A DNA stretch of 64,000 nt, taken from contig NZ_MLFP01000086.1 in the NCBI RefSeq assembly GCF_002095465.1, positions 558,001 to 622,000 of the forward strand, in the 5' to 3' direction. Below the pieces are notes generated by a model. That model did not search any database. It was not told the origin of the DNA and saw only the letters and a program-made list of their open reading frames with translations. The DNA comes from Pantoea rodasii (lineage in GTDB: Bacteria; Pseudomonadota; Gammaproteobacteria; Enterobacterales; Enterobacteriaceae). The position numbers and the translations under genes were made by a program. Of the stretch, positions 30,363 to 40,071 are shown one piece after another. The number at the start of each line of letters is the position of its first letter. Position 1 is the stretch's first letter.

Positions 30363-30481
30363 TTTGTGCCTTTATGTGTCATTTCGTGTTGTTATCAAAT
30401 CGTTAACGACAATGTGGTCTATCTTTACTCTAAACCTTGTGGTTATTGAGGTTTAAAGAGAGGCCCATAAAAGGAGGAGCT

Positions 30482-33162
30482 ATGTCGTTTACGTTACGCG
30501 AGCAAAGTCAGGATACGCTGGCCGTTCGGGCAAAAAAATATTATTACTACAGCCTGCCTAAAGCCGCCCAGCAACTGGGCAACATCGATCGCTTACCCAA
30601 ATCAATGAAAGTGCTGCTGGAAAATCTCCTGCGCTGGCAGGATGGCGATTCCGTTACCGCAGAAGATATCGAGGCGCTGGTTGCCTGGCAGAAAGATGCC
30701 CATGCCGATCGCGAAATAGCCTATCGCCCAGCACGCGTATTAATGCAGGACTTTACCGGCGTCCCGGCGGTGGTGGATCTCGCCGCAATGCGTGAAGCCG
30801 TGAAACGCCTCGGTGGCGATGTAGCCAAAGTGAATCCGTTATCACCGGTCGATTTGGTTATAGACCACTCGGTGACGGTGGATCACTTTGGTGATGAAGA
30901 AGCATTCGAAGAAAACGTACGCCTGGAAATGGAACGCAACCACGAACGCTACGTATTTCTGCGTTGGGGGCAAAAAGCCTTTAATCGCTTCCGCGTGGTG
31001 CCACCCGGCACCGGCATCTGCCACCAGGTGAATCTGGAATACCTCGGAAAATCAGTCTGGCATGAAACCCAAGACGGGAAGGAAGTGGCTTATCCGGATA
31101 CTTTAGTGGGTACAGACTCCCATACCACCATGATTAACGCACTTGGCGTCTTAGGATGGGGTGTCGGCGGAATTGAAGCGGAAGCCGCGATGCTGGGGCA
31201 ACCGGTTTCCATGCTGATTCCCGATGTTGTGGGCTTTAAACTCACCGGCAAACTCCGCGCGGGCATCACCGCCACCGATCTGGTATTAACCGTGACGCAG
31301 ATGTTGCGTAAACACGGCGTGGTAGGCAAATTTGTCGAATTCTATGGTGACGGTTTGGCGGATCTTCCGCTGGCTGACCGCGCAACCATTGCTAATATGG
31401 CGCCGGAATATGGCGCAACCTGCGGCTTTTTCCCAATCGATGACGTGACCCTGAGTTATATGACGTTAACTGGCCGTGATGCCGAGCAGGTCGAACTGGT
31501 CGGCGAATATGCCAAAAAACAGGGTATGTGGCGTAACCCTGGCGATGAACCGGTGTTCACCAGCACCTTAGCGCTGGATATGGCAGAGGTTGAATCCAGC
31601 CTTGCCGGGCCGAAGCGGCCGCAGGATCGTGTCTCTTTAGGTGATGTCCCAGCTGCCTTTGACGCCAGTAATGAGCTTGAAGTGAATCACGCGCAAAAAG
31701 CGCATAAATCGGTCAACTATCTCGACAGCGAGACCGGTGAAAGTTATCAGTTAGAAGACGGCGCGGTGGTTATCTCCGCGATCACCTCCTGTACCAATAC
31801 CTCGAATCCCAGCGTATTGATGGCGGCTGGCCTGTTGGCCAAAAAAGCGGTTGAGCGTGGTCTGATGCGCAAACCCTGGGTTAAAGCCTCGCTGGCGCCG
31901 GGTTCAAAAGTGGTCTCGGACTATCTCGCGGTGGCACAACTGACACCTTATTTAGATGAACTGGGCTTTAACCTCGTGGGCTATGGGTGTACCACCTGCA
32001 TTGGTAACTCCGGCCCACTTCCGGATGAGATTGAAAGCGCCATTAAAGAGGGTGATCTCACGGTCGGCGCGGTGTTATCAGGTAACCGTAACTTTGAAGG
32101 GCGCATCCATCCCCTGATCAAAACCAACTGGCTGGCATCACCGCCGCTGGTGGTAGCCTACGCGCTGGCAGGGAACATGAAGTTAAACCTGCAAAGCCAG
32201 CCGCTTGGGCAGGATCGGCAGGGGAATGATGTATTCCTGAAAGACATCTGGCCATCGCCGGATGAGATTGCCGCTGCGGTGCAGCAGGTCACCAGCGACA
32301 TGTTCCATAAAGAGTACGCTGAAGTCTTTGACGGTACGCCAGAGTGGCAACAAATCAAAGTCAGTGAAGCGGCGACTTACGATTGGGATGAAGGCTCAAC
32401 CTACATTCGCTTATCGCCGTTCTTTGACGACATGCAAAAACGCCGGAACCGGTTCAGGATATCAGAGGTGCCCGCATTCTGGCGATGCTCGGTGATTCAG
32501 TCACCACTGACCACATTTCACCGGCCGGCAGCATCAAAGCGGAAAGCCCTGCCGGACGCTATTTGCTCTCCCACGGTGTCGAGCGTACCGATTTCAACTC
32601 GTACGGATCGCGCCGTGGTAACCATGAAGTAATGATGCGAGGTACGTTCGCCAACATCCGTATTCGCAACGAAATGGTGCCGGGCGTGGAAGGGGGCTAT
32701 ACCAAACACTTCCCCAGCAATGAGCAGCTGGCGATTTATGACGCGGCCATGAAGTATCAGGCCGAAGGCGTGCCGCTGGCGGTGATCGCCGGGAAGGAGT
32801 ATGGATCTGGATCCAGTCGTGACTGGGCCGCGAAGGGACCGCGCTTGCAAGGCGTACGCGTCGTTATTTCAGAATCGTTTGAGCGTATTCACCGTTCTAA
32901 TCTGATTGGTATGGGGATTCTGCCGCTGGAATTCCCTGCAGGCGTGACGCGTAAAACATTGGGATTAACCGGTGAGGAGTTCATTGATGTCGAAAGCCTT
33001 TCCCAGTTGAAACCAGGTTGTACAGTCAATGTCACGTTGACGCGCGTCGATGGTAAAAAAGAGACGCTGGAAACACGCTGCCGTATCGATACCGGCAACG
33101 AGCTGACGTATTATCAGAACGACGGTATTTTGCACTATGTGATACGTAACATGCTGAACTAA
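30482..33162 (+). pseudogene. acnA: Aconitate hydratase A, one frameshift
   Basis: Iron-sulfur enzyme interconverting citrate and isocitrate; AcnA is the stress- and stationary-phase form. The start at 30482 has an AAGGAGG ribosome site. Cluster ligands are in SCTNTSNPS and GCTTCIGNSG. After FFDDMQK the A5 run 32436-32440 is one A short, and the frame continues as [18 protein letters not shown] through the swivel domain ([10 protein letters not shown]) to 33162. Corrected length is 893 residues against 891 in E. coli. acnA mRNA is a reported RyhB target in E. coli, and a RyhB homologue lies at 59802. Confidence 0.93.
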
Positions 33163-33166
33163 AGAG

Positions 33167-33195
33167 AAAGCCGGGAGATTTCCCGGCTTTTACTG
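33167..33195. terminator. Terminator between acnA and ribA
   Basis: AAAGCCGGGA (33167-33176) and TCCCGGCTTT (33181-33190) surround GATT, and the flanks suit both convergent genes. Confidence 0.9.
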
Positions 33196-33201
33196 TCTGC
33201 T

Positions 33202-33795
33202 TTATGATTTTGGCAGCAGGTGACCCATTTTTTCTGCTTTGGTATCGAGGTAGTGCGCATTTTTGGGATTGCGCCCAACGACCAGAGGTACCCGCTCAAC
33301 AATGTTAATTCCCGCTTCGCTCAGAATCTCAACTTTGCGTGGGTTATTGGTTAACAGACGAACTTCATTGACGCCCAACAGCTTGAACATGTCGGCGCAC
33401 AGGGTGAAATCACGCTCATCAGCGGCAAAGCCCAACTGATGATTCGCTTCCACAGTGTCGTACCCTTTATCCTGCAGGGCATAAGCACGGATCTTGTTCA
33501 GCAGACCGATATTGCGACCTTCCTGGCGGTGATATAACAGCACGCCACGACCCTCTTCAGCGATAGCAGCGAGTGCCGCTTCTAGCTGAAAACCACAGTC
33601 GCAACGCAGGCTGAACAACGCGTCACCGGTAAGACACTCGGAGTGAACGCGCGCCAGAGCGGGATTGTGGTCGCTGACATCACCGTAAACCAGCGCGACA
33701 TGATCCTGGCCGGTTGCCAGTTCTTCAAAACCAACCATCAGGAAATCTCCCCATGGCGTGGGCAGTTTGGCTTCTGCTACCCGTTTAAGCTGCAT
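33202..33795 (-). CDS. ribA: GTP cyclohydrolase II
   Basis: First committed riboflavin step: opens GTP to a diaminopyrimidine phosphate, formate and pyrophosphate. The 197-residue protein from ATG 33795 has the zinc-binding [18 protein letters not shown] (Cys about residues 54, 65, 67), [10 protein letters not shown] and [13 protein letters not shown] lies ten bases upstream of this start; an upstream extension to 33873 is rejected by family length. It is divergent from pgpB. I see no FMN riboswitch ahead of it. Confidence 0.97.
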   Translation of the reverse strand: MQLKRVAEAKLPTPWGDFLMVGFEELATGQDHVALVYGDVSDHNPALARVHSECLTGDALFSLRCDCGFQLEAALAAIAEEGRGVLLYHRQEGRNIGLLNKIRAYALQDKGYDTVEANHQLGFAADERDFTLCADMFKLLGVNEVRLLTNNPRKVEILSEAGINIVERVPLVVGRNPKNAHYLDTKAEKMGHLLPKS

Positions 33796-34024
33796 GTGAC
33801 TCTCCAGAACCTTCAGAGGATGCGCTATCATCATGATAACGCACGGGCCCGATTGGCCCGACAAAACTGACAATATTGTGCCACAACCTGTACCCGGGCC
33901 GTTAATCAGTCAGAGTTATTGTAGTGATAAAGCACAATTATCTAAGCTGCAACGGGTATGTTATTCTTTTTTCAGCTAAAGTTATGCACGCCGCGCTGTT
34001 TTGGGCGGATCTAAAAGGAAACGG

Positions 34025-34789
34025 ATGTTTAAAATAGCGCAACGCACCACCCTAGGAATGCTTTTGTTAATCATCATGCCGGTTGGCGTCTGGCTCTCCG
34101 GTTGGCAATGGCAACCGGGCGAAAGTGGCGCATTTTTACGGGTATTGTTTTGGATGACCGAAACCGTCACCAGCCCGTGGGGGGTGCTCACCAGCCTTAT
34201 CCTCAGTGGCTGGGTGTTATGGTGTTTACGCTTTCGGTTAAAACCCGCCATTTTGCTGATTATCTTTATGAACGGCGCGATTCTCGCTGGCCAGTACACT
34301 AAATCCTTCATCAAAGAGCAGGTTCAGGAACCCCGGCCTTATGTGGTTTGGCTGGAGAAAAGCCACGGCATTGATGAAGCGGAGTTTTATCAGCAAAACC
34401 GTCAGGGGCGCAGTCAGCTGGTGTCGACCTTGTTGGCTAATGACACGCAGCTGCCGCAATGGCTGAAAAACCACTGGGCCTTTGAAACCGGCTTTGCCTT
34501 TCCTTCAGGACACACCATGTTTGCCGCCAGCTGGGCACTGTTGGTGATTGGCTTGCTGTGGCCACGACGTCACATTATTACCGTGGTGGTGCTGTTTGCC
34601 TGGGCAACCATGGTGATGGGGAGCCGTTTGCTGCTGGGGATGCACTGGCCGCGCGATTTAGTGATCGCCACATTAATTTCCTGGCTGCTGGTGACCGTGG
34701 CGACCTGGCTGGCGCAACGTTTTTGCGGTCCGCTTACCGTTCCACGCGAAGAGCAGCAGGAGATCGCACAGCGTGATGATGCATTGTAA
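34025..34789 (+). CDS. pgpB: Phosphatidylglycerophosphatase B
   Basis: Integral-membrane PAP2-family phosphatase acting on phosphatidylglycerol phosphate and undecaprenyl pyrophosphate. The 254 residues equal the E. coli length. The three PAP2 motifs are visible: KSFIKEQVQEPRP (about residue 97), FPSGHTM (about residue 160) and SRLLLGMHWPRD (about residue 199), with the catalytic His pair. The start has AAAGGA eight bases upstream. lapA follows on the same strand after 127 bases. Confidence 0.96.
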   Translation: MFKIAQRTTLGMLLLIIMPVGVWLSGWQWQPGESGAFLRVLFWMTETVTSPWGVLTSLILSGWVLWCLRFRLKPAILLIIFMNGAILAGQYTKSFIKEQVQEPRPYVVWLEKSHGIDEAEFYQQNRQGRSQLVSTLLANDTQLPQWLKNHWAFETGFAFPSGHTMFAASWALLVIGLLWPRRHIITVVVLFAWATMVMGSRLLLGMHWPRDLVIATLISWLLVTVATWLAQRFCGPLTVPREEQQEIAQRDDAL

Positions 34790-34916
34790 TTTCTGCATGC
34801 GCCCCCATATGATTGATTGCGCTTACAGAAAATGCACCAAGTGATGCGCTGATAAGCAGCATCGGCGGCACTTTTTTGGCATACTTCTACTGGATAACCT
34901 CACGACAGGACGCATT

Positions 34917-35222
34917 GTGAAATATTTGCTGATTTTTCTCGTGGTTTTGGTCATTTTTATCATCTCCGTCACACTGGGAGCGCATAACGACCAAATCGTC
35001 ACTTTTAACTATCTGCTGGCGCAGGGCGAATTCCGCATTTCAACATTGCTGGCCAGCCTGTTTGGTGCTGGATTCCTGCTCGGATGGGCAATATGTGGTC
35101 TTTTCTGGTTGCGGATACGTGTTTCTCTGGCCCATGCGCAGCGCAAGCTGAAACGCATGCAGGCACAGAACGAACAATCAACGGCTGTGACGCACTCTTC
35201 TACTGCTGGTCGTCGGGATTAA
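34917..35222 (+). CDS. lapA: Lipopolysaccharide assembly protein A
   Basis: A 101-residue inner-membrane protein with two helices (about residues 3-20 and 43-65) and a basic, Gln-rich cytoplasmic tail. It works with LapB in LPS assembly control. The GTG start at 34917 is preceded by AGGA six bases upstream and gives MKYLLIFLVVL as in E. coli LapA (YciS). It lies six bases before lapB, forming an operon. Confidence 0.94.
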   Translation: MKYLLIFLVVLVIFIISVTLGAHNDQIVTFNYLLAQGEFRISTLLASLFGAGFLLGWAICGLFWLRIRVSLAHAQRKLKRMQAQNEQSTAVTHSSTAGRRD

Positions 35223-35228
35223 GTTTCG

Positions 35229-36398
35229 ATGCTTGAATTGCTGTTTTTGCTTCTTCCGGTGGCTGCGGCGTATGGCTGGTATATGGGCCGTCGCAGTGCA
35301 CATCAGGATAAGCAACAGGAAGCGAACCGCCTGTCACGTGAATACGTTGCCGGCGTAAACTTCCTGCTTTCCAATCAACAGGACAAAGCTGTCGATCTCT
35401 TTCTCGATATGTTGAAGGAGGATAGCGGCACAGTTGAAGCGCATTTAACGCTCGGCAATCTGTTCCGTTCTCGCGGTGAAGTTGACCGCGCCATCCGTAT
35501 CCACCAGTCGTTGATGGAAAGCGCCTCCCTCAGTTACGAACAGCGCCTGTTGGCTATCCAGCAACTGGGACGCGATTACATGGCCGCAGGGTTTTACGAT
35601 CGCGCCGAAGACATGTTTAGCCAGCTGATTGATGAAACCGACTTCCGTATCGGTGCGCTGCAACAGCTGATACTGATTCATCAGGCAACCAGCGATTGGC
35701 AGAAAGCCATTGAGGTAGCCGAAAGACTGATCAAACTCGGTAAAGACAAGCATAAGGGCGAAATTGCTCATTTCTATTGCGAACTTGCCCTGCAGGCGTT
35801 GAGCAGTGACGATCTCGATCGCGCCATGAGCCTGTTGAAGAAGGGTGAATCGGCCGATCACCAAAGCGCGCGCGTTTCCATCATGATGGGCCGCATCTTT
35901 ATGGAGCAGGGTGAATACGCCAAAGCAACGTCTCGCCTGCAGCGCGTGCTGGATCAAGATAAAGAGTTGGTGAGTGAAACCTTATCAATGCTGGAAACCT
36001 GCTATCAGCGTCTGAATCAGCCTGAGGAGTGGGCACAGTTTTTACAGCGCTGTGTGGAAGAGAATACCGGTGCAGCAGCCGAGCTGTATCTCTCTGATAT
36101 CCTCGAACAGCAGCAGGGGCCGGAAGCGGCGCAGTTGTATATCAATCGCCAGTTGCAGCGCCACCCAACCATGCGCGTGTTCCATCGCTTAATGGACTTC
36201 CACCTGCATGAAGCTGAAGATGGCCGCGCGAAAGAGAGCCTGATGGTGTTGCGCGATATGGTGGGTGAACAGATTCGCACTAAACCGCGCTATCGTTGCC
36301 AGAAATGTGGCTTTACCGCGCATGCATTGTACTGGCATTGCCCATCCTGCCGCGCCTGGTCTTCAGTGAAACCGATCCGTGGACTCGACGGCCAATAA
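35229..36398 (+). CDS. lapB: Lipopolysaccharide assembly protein B
   Basis: Essential adaptor that presents LpxC to FtsH protease and so limits LPS synthesis. The 389 residues match E. coli LapB (YciM). A membrane anchor (about residues 2-19) is followed by a series of TPR repeats (for example VEAHLTLGNLFRSRGEVDRA). A C-terminal rubredoxin-like zinc site with two CxxC pairs, YRCQKCGF and WHCPSCRAW, lies at about residues 357-376. Confidence 0.97.
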   Translation: MLELLFLLLPVAAAYGWYMGRRSAHQDKQQEANRLSREYVAGVNFLLSNQQDKAVDLFLDMLKEDSGTVEAHLTLGNLFRSRGEVDRAIRIHQSLMESASLSYEQRLLAIQQLGRDYMAAGFYDRAEDMFSQLIDETDFRIGALQQLILIHQATSDWQKAIEVAERLIKLGKDKHKGEIAHFYCELALQALSSDDLDRAMSLLKKGESADHQSARVSIMMGRIFMEQGEYAKATSRLQRVLDQDKELVSETLSMLETCYQRLNQPEEWAQFLQRCVEENTGAAAELYLSDILEQQQGPEAAQLYINRQLQRHPTMRVFHRLMDFHLHEAEDGRAKESLMVLRDMVGEQIRTKPRYRCQKCGFTAHALYWHCPSCRAWSSVKPIRGLDGQ

Positions 36399-36412
36399 TG
36401 GCCGTTTTTTTA
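36388..36412 (+). terminator. lapB terminator overlapping the stop codon
   Basis: ACGGCCA (36388-36394) pairs with TGGCCGT (36399-36405), and the lapB TAA lies in the loop. A seven-T run follows. Confidence 0.88.
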
Positions 36413-36597
36413 TATTTGATGCGACATAGTTACAACATACTATAGGCTTTGATTATTATAGCAGCCCTCAGCATTGTGCACCCTTCAGTCAATCAACAGG
36501 GTTTCGTCGCAGCGAGATTGTCGGGAAGGGGATGCACGGGTAGAATGCTTGCCGTTTGTCCATCGCGCCTGCGGGTGCCAGCCTTTGAGGAAACGTT

Positions 36598-37305
36598 ATG
36601 CCTGTAACCCCTTCACCTATTCTGGTGGCACTCGACTATCATGATCTCAATAGCGCGCTGCAGTTTGTTGACCGCATTGATCCGAGCCAGTGTCGTCTAA
36701 AAGTGGGCAAAGAGATGTTCACGCTGTTTGGTCCCTCTTTGGTGAAAACACTGCAATCACGTGGCTTTGAGGTTTTCCTCGACCTGAAGTTTCATGATAT
36801 CCCCAATACCACTGCGCATGCGGTCGCTGCTGCGGCCGATCTCGGTGTGTGGATGGTCAATGTTCACGCCAGCGGCGGGGCACGCATGATGAACGCGGCA
36901 CGTGAAGCGTTGCTGCCTTTTGGCAAAGATGCGCCTCTGCTGATTGCGGTTACCGTACTGACCAGCATGGATGAAGACGATCTTAAAGGCCTTGGCATCA
37001 CGCTTTCCCCGGCTCAGCAGGCAGAACGTTTAGCGCGTTTAACCCGCGAGTGTGGACTGCACGGCGTGGTGTGTTCCGCTCAGGAAGCCGCGCACTTTAA
37101 ACAGGTGATTGGTCAGGATTTCGCACTGGTCACACCGGGGATCCGTCCGGCAGGCAGTGATGCGGGCGATCAACGCCGTATCATGACGCCACAGCAGGCA
37201 AAACTGGCTGGCGTGGATTACATGGTGATTGGGCGTCCGATCACCCAATCCAACGATCCGGCTGCGACACTGCACACAATCCTGCAAAGTCTTCAGGAGG
37301 TCTAA
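36598..37305 (+). CDS. pyrF: Orotidine 5'-phosphate decarboxylase
   Basis: Last step of UMP synthesis. The 235-residue TIM barrel has the catalytic [10 protein letters not shown] (about residue 62), the N-terminal VALDYHD and the phosphate-binding [15 protein letters not shown] (about residues 178-192). A GAGGAAACGTT ribosome site precedes the ATG. The stop overlaps the yciH ATG by one base. Confidence 0.98.
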   Translation: MPVTPSPILVALDYHDLNSALQFVDRIDPSQCRLKVGKEMFTLFGPSLVKTLQSRGFEVFLDLKFHDIPNTTAHAVAAAADLGVWMVNVHASGGARMMNAAREALLPFGKDAPLLIAVTVLTSMDEDDLKGLGITLSPAQQAERLARLTRECGLHGVVCSAQEAAHFKQVIGQDFALVTPGIRPAGSDAGDQRRIMTPQQAKLAGVDYMVIGRPITQSNDPAATLHTILQSLQEV

Positions 37306-37628
37306 TGGCTCAGGACAACCGGCTGGTTTACTCCACTGAAACTGGCCGCATCGCACAGGAAGAAGAAAAAGCGCCGCGCCCGAAAGGCGATGGCATTGTG
37401 CGCATTCAGCGCCAGACCAGCGGGCGAAAAGGCAAAGGCGTCTGTCTGATTACGGGTATCGATCTGGATGACGATGCGCTCGACAAGCTGGCTGCAGAAC
37501 TGAAGAAAAAGTGCGGCTGCGGAGGTTCGCTCAAGGATGGCGTGATTGAGATTCAGGGCGATAAGCGCGATTTATTGAAAACCCTGCTCGAAGCCAAAGG
37601 AATGAAAGTGAAATTAGCCGGTGGCTAA
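37305..37628 (+). CDS. yciH: YciH, SUI1/eIF1-like translation factor homologue
   Basis: A 107-residue homologue of eukaryotic and archaeal initiation factor eIF1, reported in E. coli to affect start-site fidelity and stress translation. The SUI1 domain spans about residues 35-107, with GKGVCLITGIDLDD, KKKCGCGGSLKDGVIEIQGD and LLEAKGMKVKLAGG. Its ATG overlaps the pyrF stop (TAATG), so its translation is coupled. Confidence 0.96.
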   Translation: MAQDNRLVYSTETGRIAQEEEKAPRPKGDGIVRIQRQTSGRKGKGVCLITGIDLDDDALDKLAAELKKKCGCGGSLKDGVIEIQGDKRDLLKTLLEAKGMKVKLAGG

Positions 37629-37633
37629 TTAAA

Positions 37634-37664
37634 AACGGGCCGCACACTGTGCGGCCCGTTGTGA
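37634..37664. terminator. Terminator between yciH and osmB
   Basis: A twelve-base stem AACGGGCCGCAC / GTGCGGCCCGTT (37634-37660) with a three-base loop. A-rich sequence precedes it, so it can act on both strands. Confidence 0.85.
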
Positions 37665-37697
37665 GGTAGATGCGCTGCGTAGCCTAAATCATTATCG

Positions 37698-37916
37698 TTA
37701 TTTAGAGACCTGATGGCCGATAATACCGCCAACGGCCGCACCACCTACTGTACCCAGTGCACTACCGTTAGTCAGAACGGAACCACCGATTGCTCCCGCA
37801 CCCGCTCCAATAGCGGTGTTACGGTCGCGTTTTGACCAGTTCGAACAGCCACTCAAGGCAACAACCAGCGTGGCAGCTAATACCGCAACGGTCATACGTT
37901 TCATTGTTGTCGTCAT
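37698..37916 (-). CDS. osmB: Osmotically inducible lipoprotein OsmB
   Basis: A 72-residue lipoprotein, the same length as E. coli OsmB. The signal ends LSGC (Cys about residue 24), followed by SNWSKRDRNTAIGAGAGAIG and a Gly-rich hydrophobic glycine-zipper region ending GGIIGHQVSK. The ATG at 37916 has GGAG ten bases upstream; a longer frame to 37973 is ignored. In E. coli it is induced by osmotic and stationary-phase stress. Confidence 0.95.
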   Translation of the reverse strand: MTTTMKRMTVAVLAATLVVALSGCSNWSKRDRNTAIGAGAGAIGGSVLTNGSALGTVGGAAVGGIIGHQVSK

Positions 37917-38150
37917 CTCTTTCTCCTTGATTGTATGTACAGAGGCAACGTTGTAAGTATAGATGTTGCGCAATGAAGTACTTCATCCCGAAGTGCCAAA
38001 CATTCCTCAATGTGGATAGATAATTCTTAATTCACACCACACTTTTCTCGCCTCAGCGACTTTCCGCTGCTTTTACAGCGATTCGCTCCATAACGTTTTC
38101 TCCCCTGGTTCAGCACAATTCAGCTATCACAGTTCGCAGGAGAAATAATC

Positions 38151-38849
38151 ATGCTGGAATCGCTCAAGCAGCAGGTGCTGGAAGCTAACCTGGATTTACC
38201 GCGTTACAACCTGGTCACCTTTACCTGGGGCAACGTGAGTGCCGTTGATCGCGATCTTGGCCTGCTGGTGATTAAGCCATCGGGCGTGAAATACGAAAAT
38301 ATGCAGCGTGACGATATGGTGGTCGTGGAGCTGGCGAGCGGCAAGGTGGTGGAAGGGGAGCTACGTCCGTCATCTGATACGGCAACCCATCGCGCGCTGT
38401 ATCTCGCCTGGCCGGAGATTGGCGGTATCGTGCATACCCACTCTCGGCATGCCACGATTTGGGCACAGGCAGGACGCGATATCCTTGCACTCGGTACGAC
38501 GCATGCGGATGACTTCTACGGCACGATTCCCTGCACGCGGGCGATGAAGCGCGAGGAGATCCAACAAGAATACGAGTGGAATACCGGCCAGGTCATTATT
38601 GAAACCTTCGCTCAGCGTCGTATCAAGTCGAGTGACATTCCCGCTGCGCTGGTCAACTCCCATGGTCCCTTCAGCTGGGGAAAAGACGCGCATGCCGCTG
38701 TGCACAGTGCGGTGGTGCTCGAAGAGGTCGCCTATATGGCGCTTAATACGGAACAGTTACGCAGTGAACTCCCTGCCATATCGCAGAATCTGCTCGACCT
38801 CCACTATCTGCGTAAGCATGGAAAAAATGCCTGGTACGGGCAAAATTAA
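38151..38849 (+). CDS. L-ribulose-5-phosphate 4-epimerase (AraD/SgbE/UlaF type)
   Basis: Zinc aldolase-fold enzyme converting L-ribulose 5-phosphate to D-xylulose 5-phosphate. The 232-residue sequence keeps the phosphate-binding SSDT, the zinc ligands in [11 protein letters not shown] (His about 95 and 97) and SHGPFSWG (His about 171), and the C-terminal [19 protein letters not shown] good GGAG site precedes the ATG. No araA, araB or other pentose gene is adjacent, so it may serve a scattered or different pathway such as xylulose or ascorbate use. I therefore leave the symbol open. Confidence 0.9.
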   Translation: MLESLKQQVLEANLDLPRYNLVTFTWGNVSAVDRDLGLLVIKPSGVKYENMQRDDMVVVELASGKVVEGELRPSSDTATHRALYLAWPEIGGIVHTHSRHATIWAQAGRDILALGTTHADDFYGTIPCTRAMKREEIQQEYEWNTGQVIIETFAQRRIKSSDIPAALVNSHGPFSWGKDAHAAVHSAVVLEEVAYMALNTEQLRSELPAISQNLLDLHYLRKHGKNAWYGQN

Positions 38850-39115
38850 ATCTCTCCAGCCGCCAATATCTGCCTGAGAGCGCGAGATTTGTCATCCGAT
38901 CCGCAGTCAAGACTGGTCGCGCCAATCGCTATTGTACTGACTGCGCCATCGGTTATGGTGATTTCTGAATTGGGTCGATGTTCAGCGCAGTCTTTGCAAA
39001 ACGCGTTAGGCGTTCTCATGTGGCAGTGGGATAGCACGCAGCCATCAAGTAAGCTCGCTAATCTTTCCCTGGCACGGGTGTCGGGGATATCTCTGGATTT
39101 TACTTTATAAATCAA
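38846..39115 (-). CDS. Possible small Cys-rich protein (89 residues, TTG start)
   Basis: I do not recognise this ORF. It shows a possible metal-binding pattern: [18 protein letters not shown], giving Cys-x4-Cys-x8-Cys-x2-Cys with His residues between (about residues 26-43). A basic helix-like N-terminus precedes it, and another Cys lies near residue 70. The start would be TTG with a weak GAGAG upstream, and its stop overlaps the end of the epimerase gene. The composition looks protein-like and the zinc-knuckle spacing is suggestive, but without comparison it may be chance. Confidence 0.4.
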   Translation of the reverse strand: MIYKVKSRDIPDTRARERLASLLDGCVLSHCHMRTPNAFCKDCAEHRPNSEITITDGAVSTIAIGATSLDCGSDDKSRALRQILAAGEI

Positions 39116-39192
39116 TCTCTCATTTGGTCTGGCCTCACTCTGGATTACGCTGATGTGGCGTTTAACGCATCACATAACTAGAGGATGAGACT

Positions 39193-40059
39193 ATGACAGT
39201 AATTAACCAACCAACTTGCAGATTGTTTACCGAAGTCGGACAAACCACCCAGCTGGCGGCTTACTATGAGGAAGGTCGTCACACCATGTGGATGATGCTG
39301 CGTGCGCAACCGCGCCCGAGTTTCAACCACGAATTAATTGAGGAAATCATGAACCTGAGTTATGCCGCTCAACGTTCTGGTTTGCCGATTGATTTCTGGG
39401 TAACCGGTTCGCTGGTGCCGCAGATGTTCAACGCCGGAGGGGATTTACGTTTCTTTGTGGAGTGCATTCGCAACAACCGTCGTGAAGCGCTGCGGGCCTA
39501 TGCGCGCGCCTGTGTGGATTGCATCCATTCGGCTGCGCGTGGCTTTGATACTGGAGCCGTAACGCTGGCGATGATTGAAGGGAGTGCGCTGGGTGGTGGC
39601 TTTGAAGCGGCGCTGGCGCATCACTTCATTCTGGCGCAGAACAGTGCACGCATGGGCTTCCCTGAGATTGCGTTTAATCTGTTCCCAGGCATGGGTGGCT
39701 ATTCACTGGTGGCGCGTCGGTCCGGCATGAAGCTGGCTGAAGAGCTGATTTGTGAAGGAGAATCGCACAGTGCAGAGTGGTACGAGACGCGTGGCCTGGT
39801 GGATAAAGTCTTCCAGCCGGGTGATGCGTATCGTACGACGCGTACCTATATCGATACCTTACGTCCGAAACTGAATGGCGTACGCGCCATGCTGAAGGCG
39901 CGTCAGCGCGTGCTGCAACTGTCACGAGCCGAGCTGATGGACATCACGGAGGATTGGGTAGATTACGCCTTTACACTGGAGCCAAAAGACATTGCATACA
40001 TGGAACGACTGGTACAACTTCAAAACCGTCATAGCGCATCCTTGCGCAAAGCCGGATAA
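39193..40059 (+). CDS. rpfF: RpfF, diffusible signal factor (DSF) synthase
   Basis: Crotonase-fold enzyme that releases and dehydrates 3-hydroxyacyl-ACP to make cis-2-unsaturated fatty-acid signals. The 288-residue protein has the oxyanion-hole region GSALGGGFEAA. Two Glu residues, E138 in GGFEAAL and E158 in GFPEIAF, are 20 apart, matching the catalytic pair described for Xanthomonas RpfF (141 and 161). FNLFPGMGGYS and WYETRGLVDKVF are also family-typical. A GAGGATGAG ribosome site precedes the ATG. The gene faces rpfR, with 12 bases between its stop and the rpfR stop. Confidence 0.9.
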   Translation: MTVINQPTCRLFTEVGQTTQLAAYYEEGRHTMWMMLRAQPRPSFNHELIEEIMNLSYAAQRSGLPIDFWVTGSLVPQMFNAGGDLRFFVECIRNNRREALRAYARACVDCIHSAARGFDTGAVTLAMIEGSALGGGFEAALAHHFILAQNSARMGFPEIAFNLFPGMGGYSLVARRSGMKLAEELICEGESHSAEWYETRGLVDKVFQPGDAYRTTRTYIDTLRPKLNGVRAMLKARQRVLQLSRAELMDITEDWVDYAFTLEPKDIAYMERLVQLQNRHSASLRKAG

Positions 40060-40071
40060 CCGAGACCAGCG

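Noticed and set aside
33796-34024. FMN riboswitch upstream of ribA
   Set aside because: I see only a short inverted repeat near GCGCTATCATCATGATAACGC and none of the conserved FMN-element segments; E. coli ribA is not known to use one.
38889-39110. Plus-strand ORF of 73 codons opposite the Cys-rich ORF
   Set aside because: It has no ribosome site or recognisable pattern; the minus-strand frame has the metal-binding spacing, so at most one is real.
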